Shown here: piece by piece, positions 1-9,748 of the stretch
Numbering within the stretch: the stretch's first letter is position 1
Layout: each line of letters opens with the position of its first letter
Assembly: GCA_964501275.1 (NCBI GenBank)
Contig: CAZCSP010000007.1
Location: forward strand, 1-64,000
DNA: 64,000 nt
Reading direction: 5' to 3'
Origin: 55-13 sp964501275
GTDB taxonomy: Bacteria > Armatimonadota > Fimbriimonadia > Fimbriimonadales > Fimbriimonadaceae
The notes under the pieces: generated by a model
What the model was told of the DNA's origin: nothing
Databases searched by the model: none
The model's input: only the letters and a program-made list of their open reading frames with translations
Made by a program: the position numbers and the translations under genes

Positions 1-1040
<1,040 letters not shown>

Positions 1041-1076
1041 GGGGTTGCTCGGTGTCGATGATCCTCTAATGATTCA

Positions 1077-1631
1077 CTAATTCTGCTTCAAAACATCGCG
1101 GCGGAGTTTTTCTTCCAGCCGCCGGAGGGAGCCGCTCACGGTTCCATCCAAAACGTAGTCGCCGATCTGGACCTTGACTCCCCCGATCAGGCGGGGGTCA
1201 ATGCGGAAGTCGGCTTCCACCGTCTTACCGGTCTTTTGCTCAAGCTTCTTCACAATCGCGTCTTTCTGATCCGGCTCCAAAACTTCCGCTGAGGAGACCT
1301 GGACGTAAGCCACGCTACCGTGCTCGCGGCGAAGGGCGATGAATTCGTCGCGCACGCTGACGATCTCGGATTGCCGTCGCTTGACCAGCATCAGCCGGAG
1401 GGCCTGCATAGTCAGAGCGGTAATCCGATCTGAGAACAGCTTCTCCGCAATTTTGACTTTCTCATCCCGACCCACTTTGGGGCTCAGGATGAAGTCCTTA
1501 AACTTCTGGTCGTTCTCCAGAAGGCTGGCGATCGCAACCAGGTCGTCCTCGACGCTCTTGATCACGTCGTTCTTCTGCGCCGTGGTAAAGAGCGCGCCAG
1601 CGTACCTTCGGGCGACCTTAGTGTCGGCCAT
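1077..1631 (-). CDS. atpH: ATP synthase F1 subunit delta
   Basis: A 184-residue delta (OSCP) subunit that links the F1 head to the peripheral stalk. The N-terminal helical bundle begins ADTKVARRYAGALF, the usual start of this family, and the C-terminal part carries the conserved RLIGGVKVQIGDYVLDGTV-type strand at about residues 147-166. Length is normal. The stop of atpF and the start of this gene are adjacent, so the two are probably translationally coupled. Confidence 0.95.
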   Translation of the reverse strand: MADTKVARRYAGALFTTAQKNDVIKSVEDDLVAIASLLENDQKFKDFILSPKVGRDEKVKIAEKLFSDRITALTMQALRLMLVKRRQSEIVSVRDEFIALRREHGSVAYVQVSSAEVLEPDQKDAIVKKLEQKTGKTVEADFRIDPRLIGGVKVQIGDYVLDGTVSGSLRRLEEKLRRDVLKQN

Positions 1632-2249
1632 TTAGCTCGGCACCTCGACCTTCTCGATGAATTCGGTGACGAGTTTGCGGTTCTTGTCGGAATCCATATT
1701 CTCGCCCAAAATCTTCTCACTGGCGGCGAGGGTCAGGTTGACGACTTCAGCGCGAAGCTGGCCAAGGACCTTCTGCTTCTCCGACTCGATCTCCTGCTGG
1801 GCACGCTTCACCATCTCGTCGGCTTTGGCGGTGGCTTCGGACATCAGGGTTTGCCGGAGGTCTTGAGCCTCTTTGATTTGAGCCTGAATCTGAGCTCGGG
1901 CCTCGGCCTCGGTGGCGGCCAGCCTGTGCTCATAGTCGCTCTTCATCTTGTTCATCTCTTGGCGAAGGTCTTCGGCTTCGCTAAAAGTGGACTCCAGCGC
2001 ATGAGTTCGCTCATTGATGGCGTCGGCCAGAGGTGTCAGATAAAAGCTCTTGATGACCGGTATTAGAATCATGAAGACGCCAATAACAGCCACGGTCAGG
2101 CCCAGGTCGAGGGGCAAGCCCTTCTCGGCAAGCGTATGCTGCAGGTCTTTGGTATTCAATGAGACCCAGTAGCCGCCGACCATTAACGCAGCGCCGACTA
2201 CCAGCTTCACTGGATAAGGAACGCCGGAACTCTTTTCTTGATTGCTCAT
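1632..2249 (-). CDS. atpF: ATP synthase Fo subunit b, with an extra N-terminal membrane segment
   Basis: Peripheral-stalk subunit b. I start it at the ATG at 2249 (205 residues), because the longer reading frame would run back into atpE. Residues about 80-190 are a long charged, Ala/Glu/Lys-rich coiled coil typical of b. The membrane anchor normally found at the very N-terminus corresponds here to residues about 47-66, followed by the family-like TPLADAINERTHAL. Ahead of it lies a second hydrophobic segment at about residues 13-30, so this b subunit seems to have two membrane spans instead of one and is ~40 residues longer than usual. Confidence 0.92.
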   Translation of the reverse strand: MSNQEKSSGVPYPVKLVVGAALMVGGYWVSLNTKDLQHTLAEKGLPLDLGLTVAVIGVFMILIPVIKSFYLTPLADAINERTHALESTFSEAEDLRQEMNKMKSDYEHRLAATEAEARAQIQAQIKEAQDLRQTLMSEATAKADEMVKRAQQEIESEKQKVLGQLRAEVVNLTLAASEKILGENMDSDKNRKLVTEFIEKVEVPS

Positions 2250-2313
2250 GCTTTTAAAGCTGTTTCGATTGCCTGTCGTAAGTTGGGCCGGGTTTCCCCG
2301 GCCCAGAACGTAA

Positions 2314-2529
2314 TTACTGAGCGGCGGGAACCGCAGCGAGGGCAGGGGCGCCAACGAAGACGGTCAAGATGAAGACGAGCTCGACGAACGCGAGCGCGAT
2401 CAGCATCGCAACCTGCAGCTTGTTGATTGCCTCTGGCTGGCGGGACATGCCCTGCAGGCCGGCCGCACCGATAAGTCCGAGTCCGAGCGCGACGCCCATA
2501 GATGCAAGTCCAAGTCCGATTAGATTCAT
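2314..2529 (-). CDS. atpE: ATP synthase Fo subunit c (proton-type ring subunit)
   Basis: A 71-residue hairpin of two membrane helices forming the rotor ring. The polar loop RQPEA is at residues 30-34 and the ion-binding carboxylate is Glu50 in LAFVELVFIL. The residue after Glu50 is Leu, and the first helix lacks the Gln found in sodium-binding c subunits, so a proton-driven ring is inferred. A clear Shine-Dalgarno, AGGAGA, lies a few bases before the ATG. Confidence 0.95.
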   Translation of the reverse strand: MNLIGLGLASMGVALGLGLIGAAGLQGMSRQPEAINKLQVAMLIALAFVELVFILTVFVGAPALAAVPAAQ

Positions 2530-2578
2530 TTATGTTCTCCTGGTGTGTGTCTTATGTGTTAGTTGAAGTCAAAAAAAC

Positions 2579-3349
2579 TTATGCGTGTGCTGGTTGAGCA
2601 TGATCCGTGCCGTGATCATCGTGGTGGTCGTCTCCGTGACTTGTGACCAGTGAAAGGTAAACACAGGTCAGCAAGCAGAAGATCATCGCCTGAACCACGA
2701 CAGTGAGAAGCTTGATAGGCAACAGGAATTCCCCGAAGGGGACATAGATGCTCTCCCCGAGTTCGTTCATGGCTTTGACCGCCTCATGGCCGCCGTGGAT
2801 GTTGCCGTAAATTCGGAGACTGAGCGATGCATTCTTCATCAGCTCCGAGATGATCTCAATGCAGAAGATAACAGGCGTAATGAGCAGGGCCATCACTCCG
2901 CCCAGCTTGGGTCCGGCGAAGTGGCCCAGATGTCCGAATAGACCGTTCGCCTTGATTCCCTCGTACTGCACATAGAAGATGCTGGTGACCGCCATGCCGA
3001 GATTGAAGCCAAGATCGGCGGTTGGGGAGTAGGGGAACATCAGGGCCACTACGTTGCCAATGAAAATCACGAGCCAAAAGGTGATGATCATCGGGACATA
3101 CTTGCGCCCGTGCGAGCCGATGATGCCGACGCACATATTCTCGATAAAGAGATAAAGCTGCTCCGAGGCCTGGGTGAGTGGGTTCTTGAAAACCCGGCCG
3201 TTAAGACCTTTCTTCGCAATCGCCAACAGGATGAAGATGATCGTGACGACGAACACAGCGTAGACGAGGCGACCAAGAAAAGTGGGCTCCACATGACCGC
3301 CTTCGGCGGCAGCGAGCATCAATCCAGGACCCGAGAGGATTTCACCCAT
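2579..3349 (-). CDS. atpB: ATP synthase Fo subunit a, with a His-rich tail
   Basis: Membrane subunit a, forming the proton half-channels against the c ring. The ATG at 3349 gives 256 residues and leaves only 5 bases to the gene upstream. The essential arginine is Arg179 in NASLSLRIYGN, and the surrounding hydrophobic helices (about residues 27-46, 86-106, 147-169 and 207-236) fit the family. The C-terminal end (about residues 238-256) is very rich in His and Asp, which is unusual for this subunit and might bind a metal; this is speculation. Confidence 0.95.
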   Translation of the reverse strand: MGEILSGPGLMLAAAEGGHVEPTFLGRLVYAVFVVTIIFILLAIAKKGLNGRVFKNPLTQASEQLYLFIENMCVGIIGSHGRKYVPMIITFWLVIFIGNVVALMFPYSPTADLGFNLGMAVTSIFYVQYEGIKANGLFGHLGHFAGPKLGGVMALLITPVIFCIEIISELMKNASLSLRIYGNIHGGHEAVKAMNELGESIYVPFGEFLLPIKLLTVVVQAMIFCLLTCVYLSLVTSHGDDHHDDHGTDHAQPAHA

Positions 3350-3354
3350 AGTGA

Positions 3355-3717
3355 TTAATTGGGATCCCGGCTGCTCGCCAAGACCAGTCCAATGATGAGC
3401 GAGTATACCAGAGCGATTCCTCCCAAAAAGCAATTGAGAGTAGGACCTCCCATCTTCTGGGCGATCATCGCACTGACGGCCCAAATGGGGAGTTTCAAGA
3501 GGAAAGCGGTGCCTGCAAAAACGGCGGCTCCATCAGTCTGAGCGGTCTCTTTAATGCTCCTCCCCGCGATCACCAGAATGAACCACAGCGCGAGCATGCT
3601 GAACCCTGTGCCGCCGAGACCCAGGACCATCCCAAAGAGACCCTTCTCTCCCCAGAATACATAGGAACCTACCAACCCGAGTAGGCCGGTGATGACGCAG
3701 GCGACCGTGAACTTCAC
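3355..3717 (-). CDS. Small four-helix membrane protein of the ATP synthase operon (AtpI-like)
   Basis: A 120-residue protein with about four hydrophobic segments (residues 5-23, 27-51, 68-88, 93-113). It sits directly before atpB, where AtpI-type proteins that help c-ring assembly are usually encoded, and overlaps the upstream atpZ-like gene by four bases. Sequence identity to AtpI is not obvious by eye, so the name rests mainly on position, size and topology. Confidence 0.7.
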   Translation of the reverse strand: MKFTVACVITGLLGLVGSYVFWGEKGLFGMVLGLGGTGFSMLALWFILVIAGRSIKETAQTDGAAVFAGTAFLLKLPIWAVSAMIAQKMGGPTLNCFLGGIALVYSLIIGLVLASSRDPN

Positions 3718-4166
3718 TCGTTACGATTCACCCTCGACAGCAAAACCACGGCCCCCACGATGCCGAGCACAGAACCCAGCAAGACTCCGATACTCCGATA
3801 GGTCTGAGTCCCCAGCCGAGTATCGATCGCCCATCCGATGGCGACACCCAACAGCGGCATGCCGATGATGGTGTAGGCGATGCTCAGGCCGACGCCGAGA
3901 CCCTTCGCGCTTTGCGAGTCGCTCTCCTGCTTTCGTGAGGTATCCCGGGCCTGGTTGTCACGGATCAGCCTTTGCTGGCGGGCCTTGTCCTCCAGTTTCT
4001 TGAGGCGCTCGGAGAACTCATCGTCGATCTTGGCCGCCTCTTGCTTGGCCTGCTCGATACTGGGAGTCTGATCCAACCCCATCTCCCGGATGCGGCGCTC
4101 CAACTCCTCTTCATCGACGTTGCCAGCAGCATCGATGAGTTTGTCGTCGTCGGTCATTGGGTCCAT
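3714..4166 (-). CDS. AtpZ/AtpI-type ATP synthase accessory protein
   Basis: First gene of the ATP synthase operon. About 150 residues: an acidic, highly charged N-terminal coiled region (residues ~15-85) followed by two membrane helices (~88-112 and ~124-145) with the glycine-rich GLGVGLSIAYTIIGMPLLG seen in AtpZ-type (F0F1-ATPase subunit, putative Mg2+/Ca2+ transport) proteins. A longer reading frame begins at 4238, but its extra residues come from a low-complexity GT-rich repeat (4180-4230), so I start at the ATG at 4166 (4157 is also possible). Confidence 0.78.
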   Translation of the reverse strand: MDPMTDDDKLIDAAGNVDEEELERRIREMGLDQTPSIEQAKQEAAKIDDEFSERLKKLEDKARQQRLIRDNQARDTSRKQESDSQSAKGLGVGLSIAYTIIGMPLLGVAIGWAIDTRLGTQTYRSIGVLLGSVLGIVGAVVLLSRVNRNE

Positions 4167-4362
4167 TATGGAGGGCGTTGGGGGTTGGGGGTTAGGCATT
4201 GGGGCGATTGGTTTTAGGTTTTGGGAGAGCTTTGACATGACATATTAGACAAGATCCGCCCAAGGATTTGGATGGGCTTTTTGTGAGAGAGGGACGAGCT
4301 CCAGGGCCGCTAAGACCGGCTTGGCATCTGCTGATTCACAACCAATGTAGTAATAGAAACTC

Positions 4363-4568
4363 GACCACGAAGTGGTCCCATCTAGTAGCCAGGGCGTCGA
4401 AGACCCCTGGACCGGCAACCCATTCTTACTGACTCCGGCAGGAGTGCCATCCTCAGTCGAGCGATAGCATCTGTTTACAAAAGGATTCGACCACTCCGTG
4501 GTCGTTTTTGGAGGCTATCCAGGGGTCTTCGACGCCCTGGCTACATAGATGAGACCGCTTCGCGGTCA
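4363..4568. repeat. Long imperfect inverted repeat (family C) with inner palindrome
   Basis: Arms at 4363-4411 and 4519-4568 are reverse complements with few mismatches. Each contains a short GACCAC..GTGGTC palindrome and the word CAGGGCGTCGAAGACCCCTG. Between them is another small palindrome, GACCACTCCGTGGTC, at 4490-4504. The same words recur at 41496-41579. It fills the gap between the divergent ATP synthase operon and the gene at 4637. No gene is seen in 4167-4636. Confidence 0.85.
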
Positions 4569-4636
4569 GGGTCTACGGAGGATGTCTGGCACAGCTTCAA
4601 AAGACCGTGACGGATCGCTCCACCCGTATACTAAAG

Positions 4637-5080
4637 ATGATGTCTCAGTCGCCACGTACAAAGATCATCCACCTCGCAAACGTCTCGCCGCTGGCGTGGA
4701 CGATGGCCGGGCTTGGGATCGCGTTGATTGGCTTCGGGGTCTACCTCTTCTCCTTGGATGACTCTGCCTCTTCCGTTAGGTGGTCGACTTTTCCTTGGCA
4801 TGGATTGGTCAGCTTTTGCCTGGGCCTCAACCTTGCCCTTGCCGCGAGCAATGCCGACCAGGAGGAGTATTTAGGGAGGGGCGGAAGGACGAAGCTTTTC
4901 AAGAGAGCCGCTTGGATGTCCGTGTGGTTTGTCCTCTCGGCTGGAATTCCGATCTACATGGCGATTTACTTGGGGCGTTCCATGGCGGATGCGGTTCAAT
5001 TCGTCTGCATTGGCGTCCTTTTGTTCCAGGTGTGCGGTTTTGCGTTTTGGAAGTTGCTGAGACATCCGGAAGGTTTGTGA
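4637..5080 (+). CDS. Predicted membrane protein, unknown function
   Basis: A 147-residue protein with about four hydrophobic segments (WTMAGLGIALIGFGVYLFSL, FPWHGLVSFCLGLNLALAA, AAWMSVWFVLSAGIPIYMAI, AVQFVCIGVLLFQVCGFAFW). I do not recognise the family. Two ATGs in tandem at 4637 and 4640 are the likely start; an upstream ATG at 4607 is less likely, because it precedes the hydrophobic domain with repeat-derived sequence. It stands alone, with repeats on both sides. Confidence 0.6.
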   Translation: MMSQSPRTKIIHLANVSPLAWTMAGLGIALIGFGVYLFSLDDSASSVRWSTFPWHGLVSFCLGLNLALAASNADQEEYLGRGGRTKLFKRAAWMSVWFVLSAGIPIYMAIYLGRSMADAVQFVCIGVLLFQVCGFAFWKLLRHPEGL

Positions 5081-5095
5081 TCGTTCGCCCAGGCA

Positions 5096-5134
5096 ATTCT
5101 TCGGTGGTCCTCTGCGGTTCTCGGTGGTTTCATC
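5096..5134 (-). repeat. Dispersed repeat (family B), single unit
   Basis: Read on the minus strand it starts GATGAAACCACCGAG and continues with CCGCAGAGGACCACCGAAG. Nearly the same sequence is found at 5318-5357 and 61577-61614 on the plus strand. Non-coding; just after the gene ending at 5080. Confidence 0.8.
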
Positions 5135-5172
5135 TTCGCCGCGAATTGCAGGCAATCAGAGATACGCCTTCT

Positions 5173-5242
5173 TTCACGCAAAGGCGCAAAAACCGCCAAA
5201 AAAGAAGCCCCTGCCCTTGGCGATCTTTGCGCCTTAGCGTGA
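5173..5242. repeat. Inverted repeat hairpin
   Basis: Arms 5174-5199 and 5216-5242 pair over about 26 bases with three mismatches (TCACGC.AAGGCGCAAA against its complement). It resembles, in wording, the arms of the larger palindromic element at 6187-6416 (caccgcaaag and gcgcaaag words). Confidence 0.75.
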
Positions 5243-5280
5243 GACAACGTCTCCGGGCCGTTGACCCTTAGTTATCGGAA

Positions 5281-5360
5281 TCTGCGGTCATCCTTCGGTG
5301 GCCTTCCAGTGCCGGGGATCAAACCACCGAGGACCGCAGAGGGCCACCGAAGGATGATCG
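5281..5360. repeat. Family B inverted repeat hairpin
   Basis: TCATCCTTCGGTGGCC at 5288-5303 pairs perfectly with 5342-5357 (16 bases). The right half, 5318-5357, is a full family B unit; the left half carries a second partial copy in reverse. See also 5096-5134 and 61577-61614. Confidence 0.82.
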
Positions 5361-5539
5361 TGATTGATACGGGTTAGCTTTTCCCCAAAAACCTCGCGTT
5401 TTCCACCTCCGTACACGAGCCATGGGTTTTTGGCGATAGCCCAGAAAATTGCCAGATTCAAGCTCTGAAAACTTATCCCCAAAACCGCCTTCTTTATCCA
5501 CAACCGCTACCGCTGGAGAAGAACATGACCTAACATATC

Positions 5540-6130
5540 CATGTGCTCAGCAATGAGCCGAATCGAAACCGGAAGCCGACCCCGAATGACGGATCGCTTG
5601 ACGGACTTCGCAAGAAGCCCAACTCCAAGTGAAAAGTCGACCTCGGTCGGGAGAAAGTTTCGACTTGGGATGCCGCAAGGCAGTCCCGCTATGAAGAGAA
5701 TCGGCTTCGGCCGTGAATCTTCAGAACGGCGCGAGCCGGCCATAGAATGGCCGAGCCGCCAGAGGTTCCCGCAAGGGGATCGAAGGAGGCGAGGCCGACC
5801 TCGGTCGGGGAGAGTCGTCCTTTCTCCGCAAGGAGCGAGGAACAAGCAGAGGTTGGTTTCGGCCAATCGAAGCGACCGGTTCTGCAAAGAACCAAACGAG
5901 GCGATAGTTGGCCACAGAATGACGGCTGGCGCAGCCCACCTCAGGGTAGGCAAAGCGGAGTCATCCACCTAGGCCAGCAAGATTCGCCTTCTGGAAGCCG
6001 AAAGGCAGGCCAGAAAAGCGCGAAGGGTGGGCTTCGGCCCACCAGTCGCGAGGAGCCTCCCTCGGGAGTGTTCCAAACCAACGGCCCAAAAGGCCGCGAG
6101 AGAGGGCTTCGGATTTTCGGATCTGCGGCC
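5540..6130. other. Non-coding array of many short hairpins
   Basis: About 590 bases packed with small stem-loops separated by short GCGAG/GCGA-like linkers. Examples are ggccatagaatggcc, gccgacctcggtcgg, tttctccgcaaggag, ggttctgcaaagaacc, gtgggcttcggcccac and aacggcccaaaaggccg. Reading frames stay open on both strands, but none shows a believable start, a Shine-Dalgarno or a protein-like composition, so I do not call a gene. Function unknown; it could be a structured RNA, a recombination-prone repeat cluster or a decayed element. Confidence 0.5.
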
Positions 6131-6186
6131 CTTTTCTCATTTTGGGGCGGTGTTGGGGGTTGGGGTGTTGCGGTTTTCTTATAGGA

Positions 6187-6416
6187 CATGAGCCTGTTGC
6201 AAAACTAAACCGAGGTGCCGCAATGGGTCGGACGAGGGGTTTGGTTGACCGCCACAGCCGCGACGACGTCAGGGGTTTCTTCTCACCGCAAAGAAACAAA
6301 GAGACAAAGAAGCGCAAAGAGGAACCTTGTTAGGCTCAAATTCTTCTTTGCGTCCTTGGTTTCTTTGTTTCTTTGCGGTGAAAGAGCCTTTCGCTAGTTT
6401 TGCAATTGGCTCAGGA
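6187..6416. repeat. Palindromic MITE-like element, copy 1 (family A)
   Basis: Nested inverted repeats. Outer arms run from 6188 (gagcctgttgcaaaactaaac) to 6415, where the complement gctagttttgcaattggctc lies. Inner arms 6281-6322 and 6343-6385 pair over ~40 bases (caccgcaaagaaacaaag with ctttgtttctttgcggtg). The block 6333-6388 is repeated at 22387-22442 with two differences. A 9-base stem, aggacatat/atatgtcct, at 6413-6446 follows, just downstream of the icd stop. Confidence 0.85.
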
Positions 6417-6456
6417 CATATAGGACCAATTGGCGGAATATGTCCTATATATTCAT

Positions 6457-7758
<1,302 letters not shown>

Positions 7759-8110
7759 ATCGGGTGGCAGAATACCTGCGGAACGATCTCCTGTTCCGCG
7801 CTATCCGACTCCAGCCAACCAAACTGGGCAAAGTCGGTCAGCCGCGCAAGGCAAACACGCCTTCCCTTTGCCCCCATATCCATCCCAAGGATATCAAACC
7901 GCTTAAGGCAAACGAAGGCGGAGACTCCATCTACACGCTCAAAGGGGACGATTCGTCCCGTGAAGTGGAGCCCCGCCGAAATCTCCTGGGCGGCGCTTTC
8001 TTACGCGAGCAAGGCCTGTAAAACTTGGCGGCCCCTTCCTCGATTGAGGCGACGATCTGGATACAGATTCGGTTTCCGATTTCCGGATTCCGAAATCCCA
8101 AAGGCCTCTC
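7759..8110. other. Intergenic region, no gene seen
   Basis: Between icd and the osmC-like gene, both on the minus strand. A plus-strand reading frame from a GTG at 7764 has no recognisable product and an unconvincing composition. A short palindromic run around 8070-8100 (ttccgatttccggattccg) is the only structure I noticed. Confidence 0.5.
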
Positions 8111-8527
8111 CTACCCTTCCTCAATCTCCCAGACGCTTTCCACCTTTGGCGACTGCCTCAACGTCGCGATGACGGAGCAGTACTTTTCGTCGGTGAGTTC
8201 GATGGCTCGGGCGAGGGCGTCGGGGTTGATTTGGCCTTTTAGGATGTGCTTGACCCGGATCGAAAGGAAAGGGCGGGGCCATTGGCCGGGTGGGATACGG
8301 TCGCCCTCTACCTCCACGCGATAGCTCTCGATCTTCTGTCGCTTCTTCTCCAGGATGTTCACCACGTCCATTGCGCTGCAGGCGGCGATGGAGGAGAGGA
8401 GGGCTTCGACCGGGGTTGGGCCATGAGTCTGTTTCCCCTCTTCGGGATAGGCATCCATTGTGAACCTGTTGCCGCTCGGCGGCTCCGCTTCAAACACCAT
8501 CTCGCTCTTCCAGTGCACTGTAACCAC
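8111..8527 (-). CDS. OsmC/Ohr-family protein (peroxide-scavenging type)
   Basis: 138 residues with the OsmC fold signature: the reactive cysteine Cys50 in SSIAACSAMDVV and the resolving cysteine Cys117 in DEKYCSV. These two reduce organic hydroperoxides in OsmC/Ohr enzymes, so a detoxification role in the cytoplasm is likely, though the YhfA-like branch of the family is not well characterised. The start is a GTG at 8527; no strong Shine-Dalgarno is visible. Confidence 0.85.
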   Translation of the reverse strand: MVTVHWKSEMVFEAEPPSGNRFTMDAYPEEGKQTHGPTPVEALLSSIAACSAMDVVNILEKKRQKIESYRVEVEGDRIPPGQWPRPFLSIRVKHILKGQINPDALARAIELTDEKYCSVIATLRQSPKVESVWEIEEG

Positions 8528-8578
8528 GAGGGAGATTATGAACTCGACGGAGGGCCGAAATTGGCGGAATTGACAAAC

Positions 8579-8654
8579 TGGTGAGGTCCTTCGACTTGCG
8601 ACAATCGAGCGGCTTCAATACAAAAAAGCTTCTGACTCGCTCAGGATGACGCCG
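8579..8654 (-). repeat. Dispersed repeat (family D), copy 1
   Basis: On the minus strand it reads CGGCGTCATCCTGAGCGAG, then CAGAAG, and ends AGTCGAAGGACCTCACC. The same ends and order occur on the plus strand at 40507-40580; only the middle part differs. Intergenic in both places. Confidence 0.75.
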
Positions 8655-8752
8655 TGCAGGTCGAGCAATATTGCAAGGTCCTCAGCGTATTTCGACTTTT
8701 ATTCCCAGGCCGTAGTTTGCGGCAGTGCTTCGCGTGTATTCTCTCGCGCGGT

Positions 8753-9748
8753 ATGGCGGAGAAATTGAATTGGGGCATTCTGGCGACGGGGTCTATCGCC
8801 CACCAGTTTGCCAATGGTCTCAAAGTTTCAAAGACGGGCACGCTCGTTGCGACCGGGTCTCGCACGTTGGAGAGGGCGAGCGAGTTCACCTCAAAGTTCG
8901 GAGGACAGGCCTACGGCTCCTATCAGGCAGTCTTGGACGATCCCAACGTCGATGCGGTCTATATTGCAACTCCTCACGCGCTCCACAGCGAATGGACGAT
9001 CAAGGCGGCGCAAGCGGGCAAGGCGGTCCTGTGCGAGAAGCCGTTCACGCTGAACGCGGTGGAGGCGGAGCGGGCGTTGGCGGCGGTAAAGAAGCAGGGT
9101 GTGTTCTTCATGGAGGCGTTCATGTACCGCTGCGCACCCCAAACCCGCAAGTTGGTCGAGCTCTTGGAAGAGAAAGCTGTTGGCCAGGTCCGGGCGGTTA
9201 ACTCCGAATTCGCCTTCCATGCGGGTCACGACTGGAATAATTTCCGCGCGACCAACGAAGGCGGAGGCGGGGGGCTGATGGACGTCGGTTCCTACTGCGT
9301 CTCCCTTTCCCGATTGGTCGCCGGGTGTGAGCCAGACCGGTGCGAGTTCACCGCCCACATCGGTGAGAAAGGCTACGACGAGTGGGGCAACGGGATTCTC
9401 CACTTCCCGAACGACATCACCGCCGCCTTTGGGACCGGCATCCACCTGAACATGAAGAACGACGCCCGCATCTATGGCACAGAAGGCTGGATCGAGATCG
9501 AGAGTCCGTGGAAGACCGCGGCGGGTGGAAAGATGCATCTCTACCGAAATGGCAGGGACACGGAGACTTTCGATTTGGGCGTCAGCAACGACGAACTCTA
9601 TGGTCATGAAGCCGACGCCGTGGCCCAATTCATCGAGGCCAAAGAGTGCCCTTATATGTCGCTCAGCGACACGGTTGGGCAGATGAAGGCGCTGGACGCC
9701 CTCCGCCAGAGCGCGGGCTTGAAATTCACGGGGGAGATGGAAGGTTGA
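8753..9748 (+). CDS. Gfo/Idh/MocA-family NAD(P)-dependent oxidoreductase
   Basis: 331 residues from the ATG at 8753; the frame extends upstream to 8654, but that part lies in a repeat. The N-terminal Rossmann domain has GILATGSIAHQFA at residues 8-20, and the family catalytic-lysine motif is CEKPFTLNA (Glu95-Lys96-Pro97). The C-terminal domain supplies the substrate site (GGGGLMDVGSYCVSL region). Members oxidise or reduce sugars and inositols; the closest feel is the dihydrodiol/xylose dehydrogenase branch, but the substrate cannot be told. It shares a TTGA overlap with the aldo/keto reductase that follows. Confidence 0.88.
   Translation: MAEKLNWGILATGSIAHQFANGLKVSKTGTLVATGSRTLERASEFTSKFGGQAYGSYQAVLDDPNVDAVYIATPHALHSEWTIKAAQAGKAVLCEKPFTLNAVEAERALAAVKKQGVFFMEAFMYRCAPQTRKLVELLEEKAVGQVRAVNSEFAFHAGHDWNNFRATNEGGGGGLMDVGSYCVSLSRLVAGCEPDRCEFTAHIGEKGYDEWGNGILHFPNDITAAFGTGIHLNMKNDARIYGTEGWIEIESPWKTAAGGKMHLYRNGRDTETFDLGVSNDELYGHEADAVAQFIEAKECPYMSLSDTVGQMKALDALRQSAGLKFTGEMEG

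Noticed and set aside
5507..6317. Open frames on both strands through the hairpin array
   Set aside because: Odd, repetitive composition, no recognisable protein, no Shine-Dalgarno; explained by the stop-poor, GC-rich hairpin array.
7764..8021. Small gene upstream of icd on the plus strand
   Set aside because: GTG start without Shine-Dalgarno and no believable protein features.
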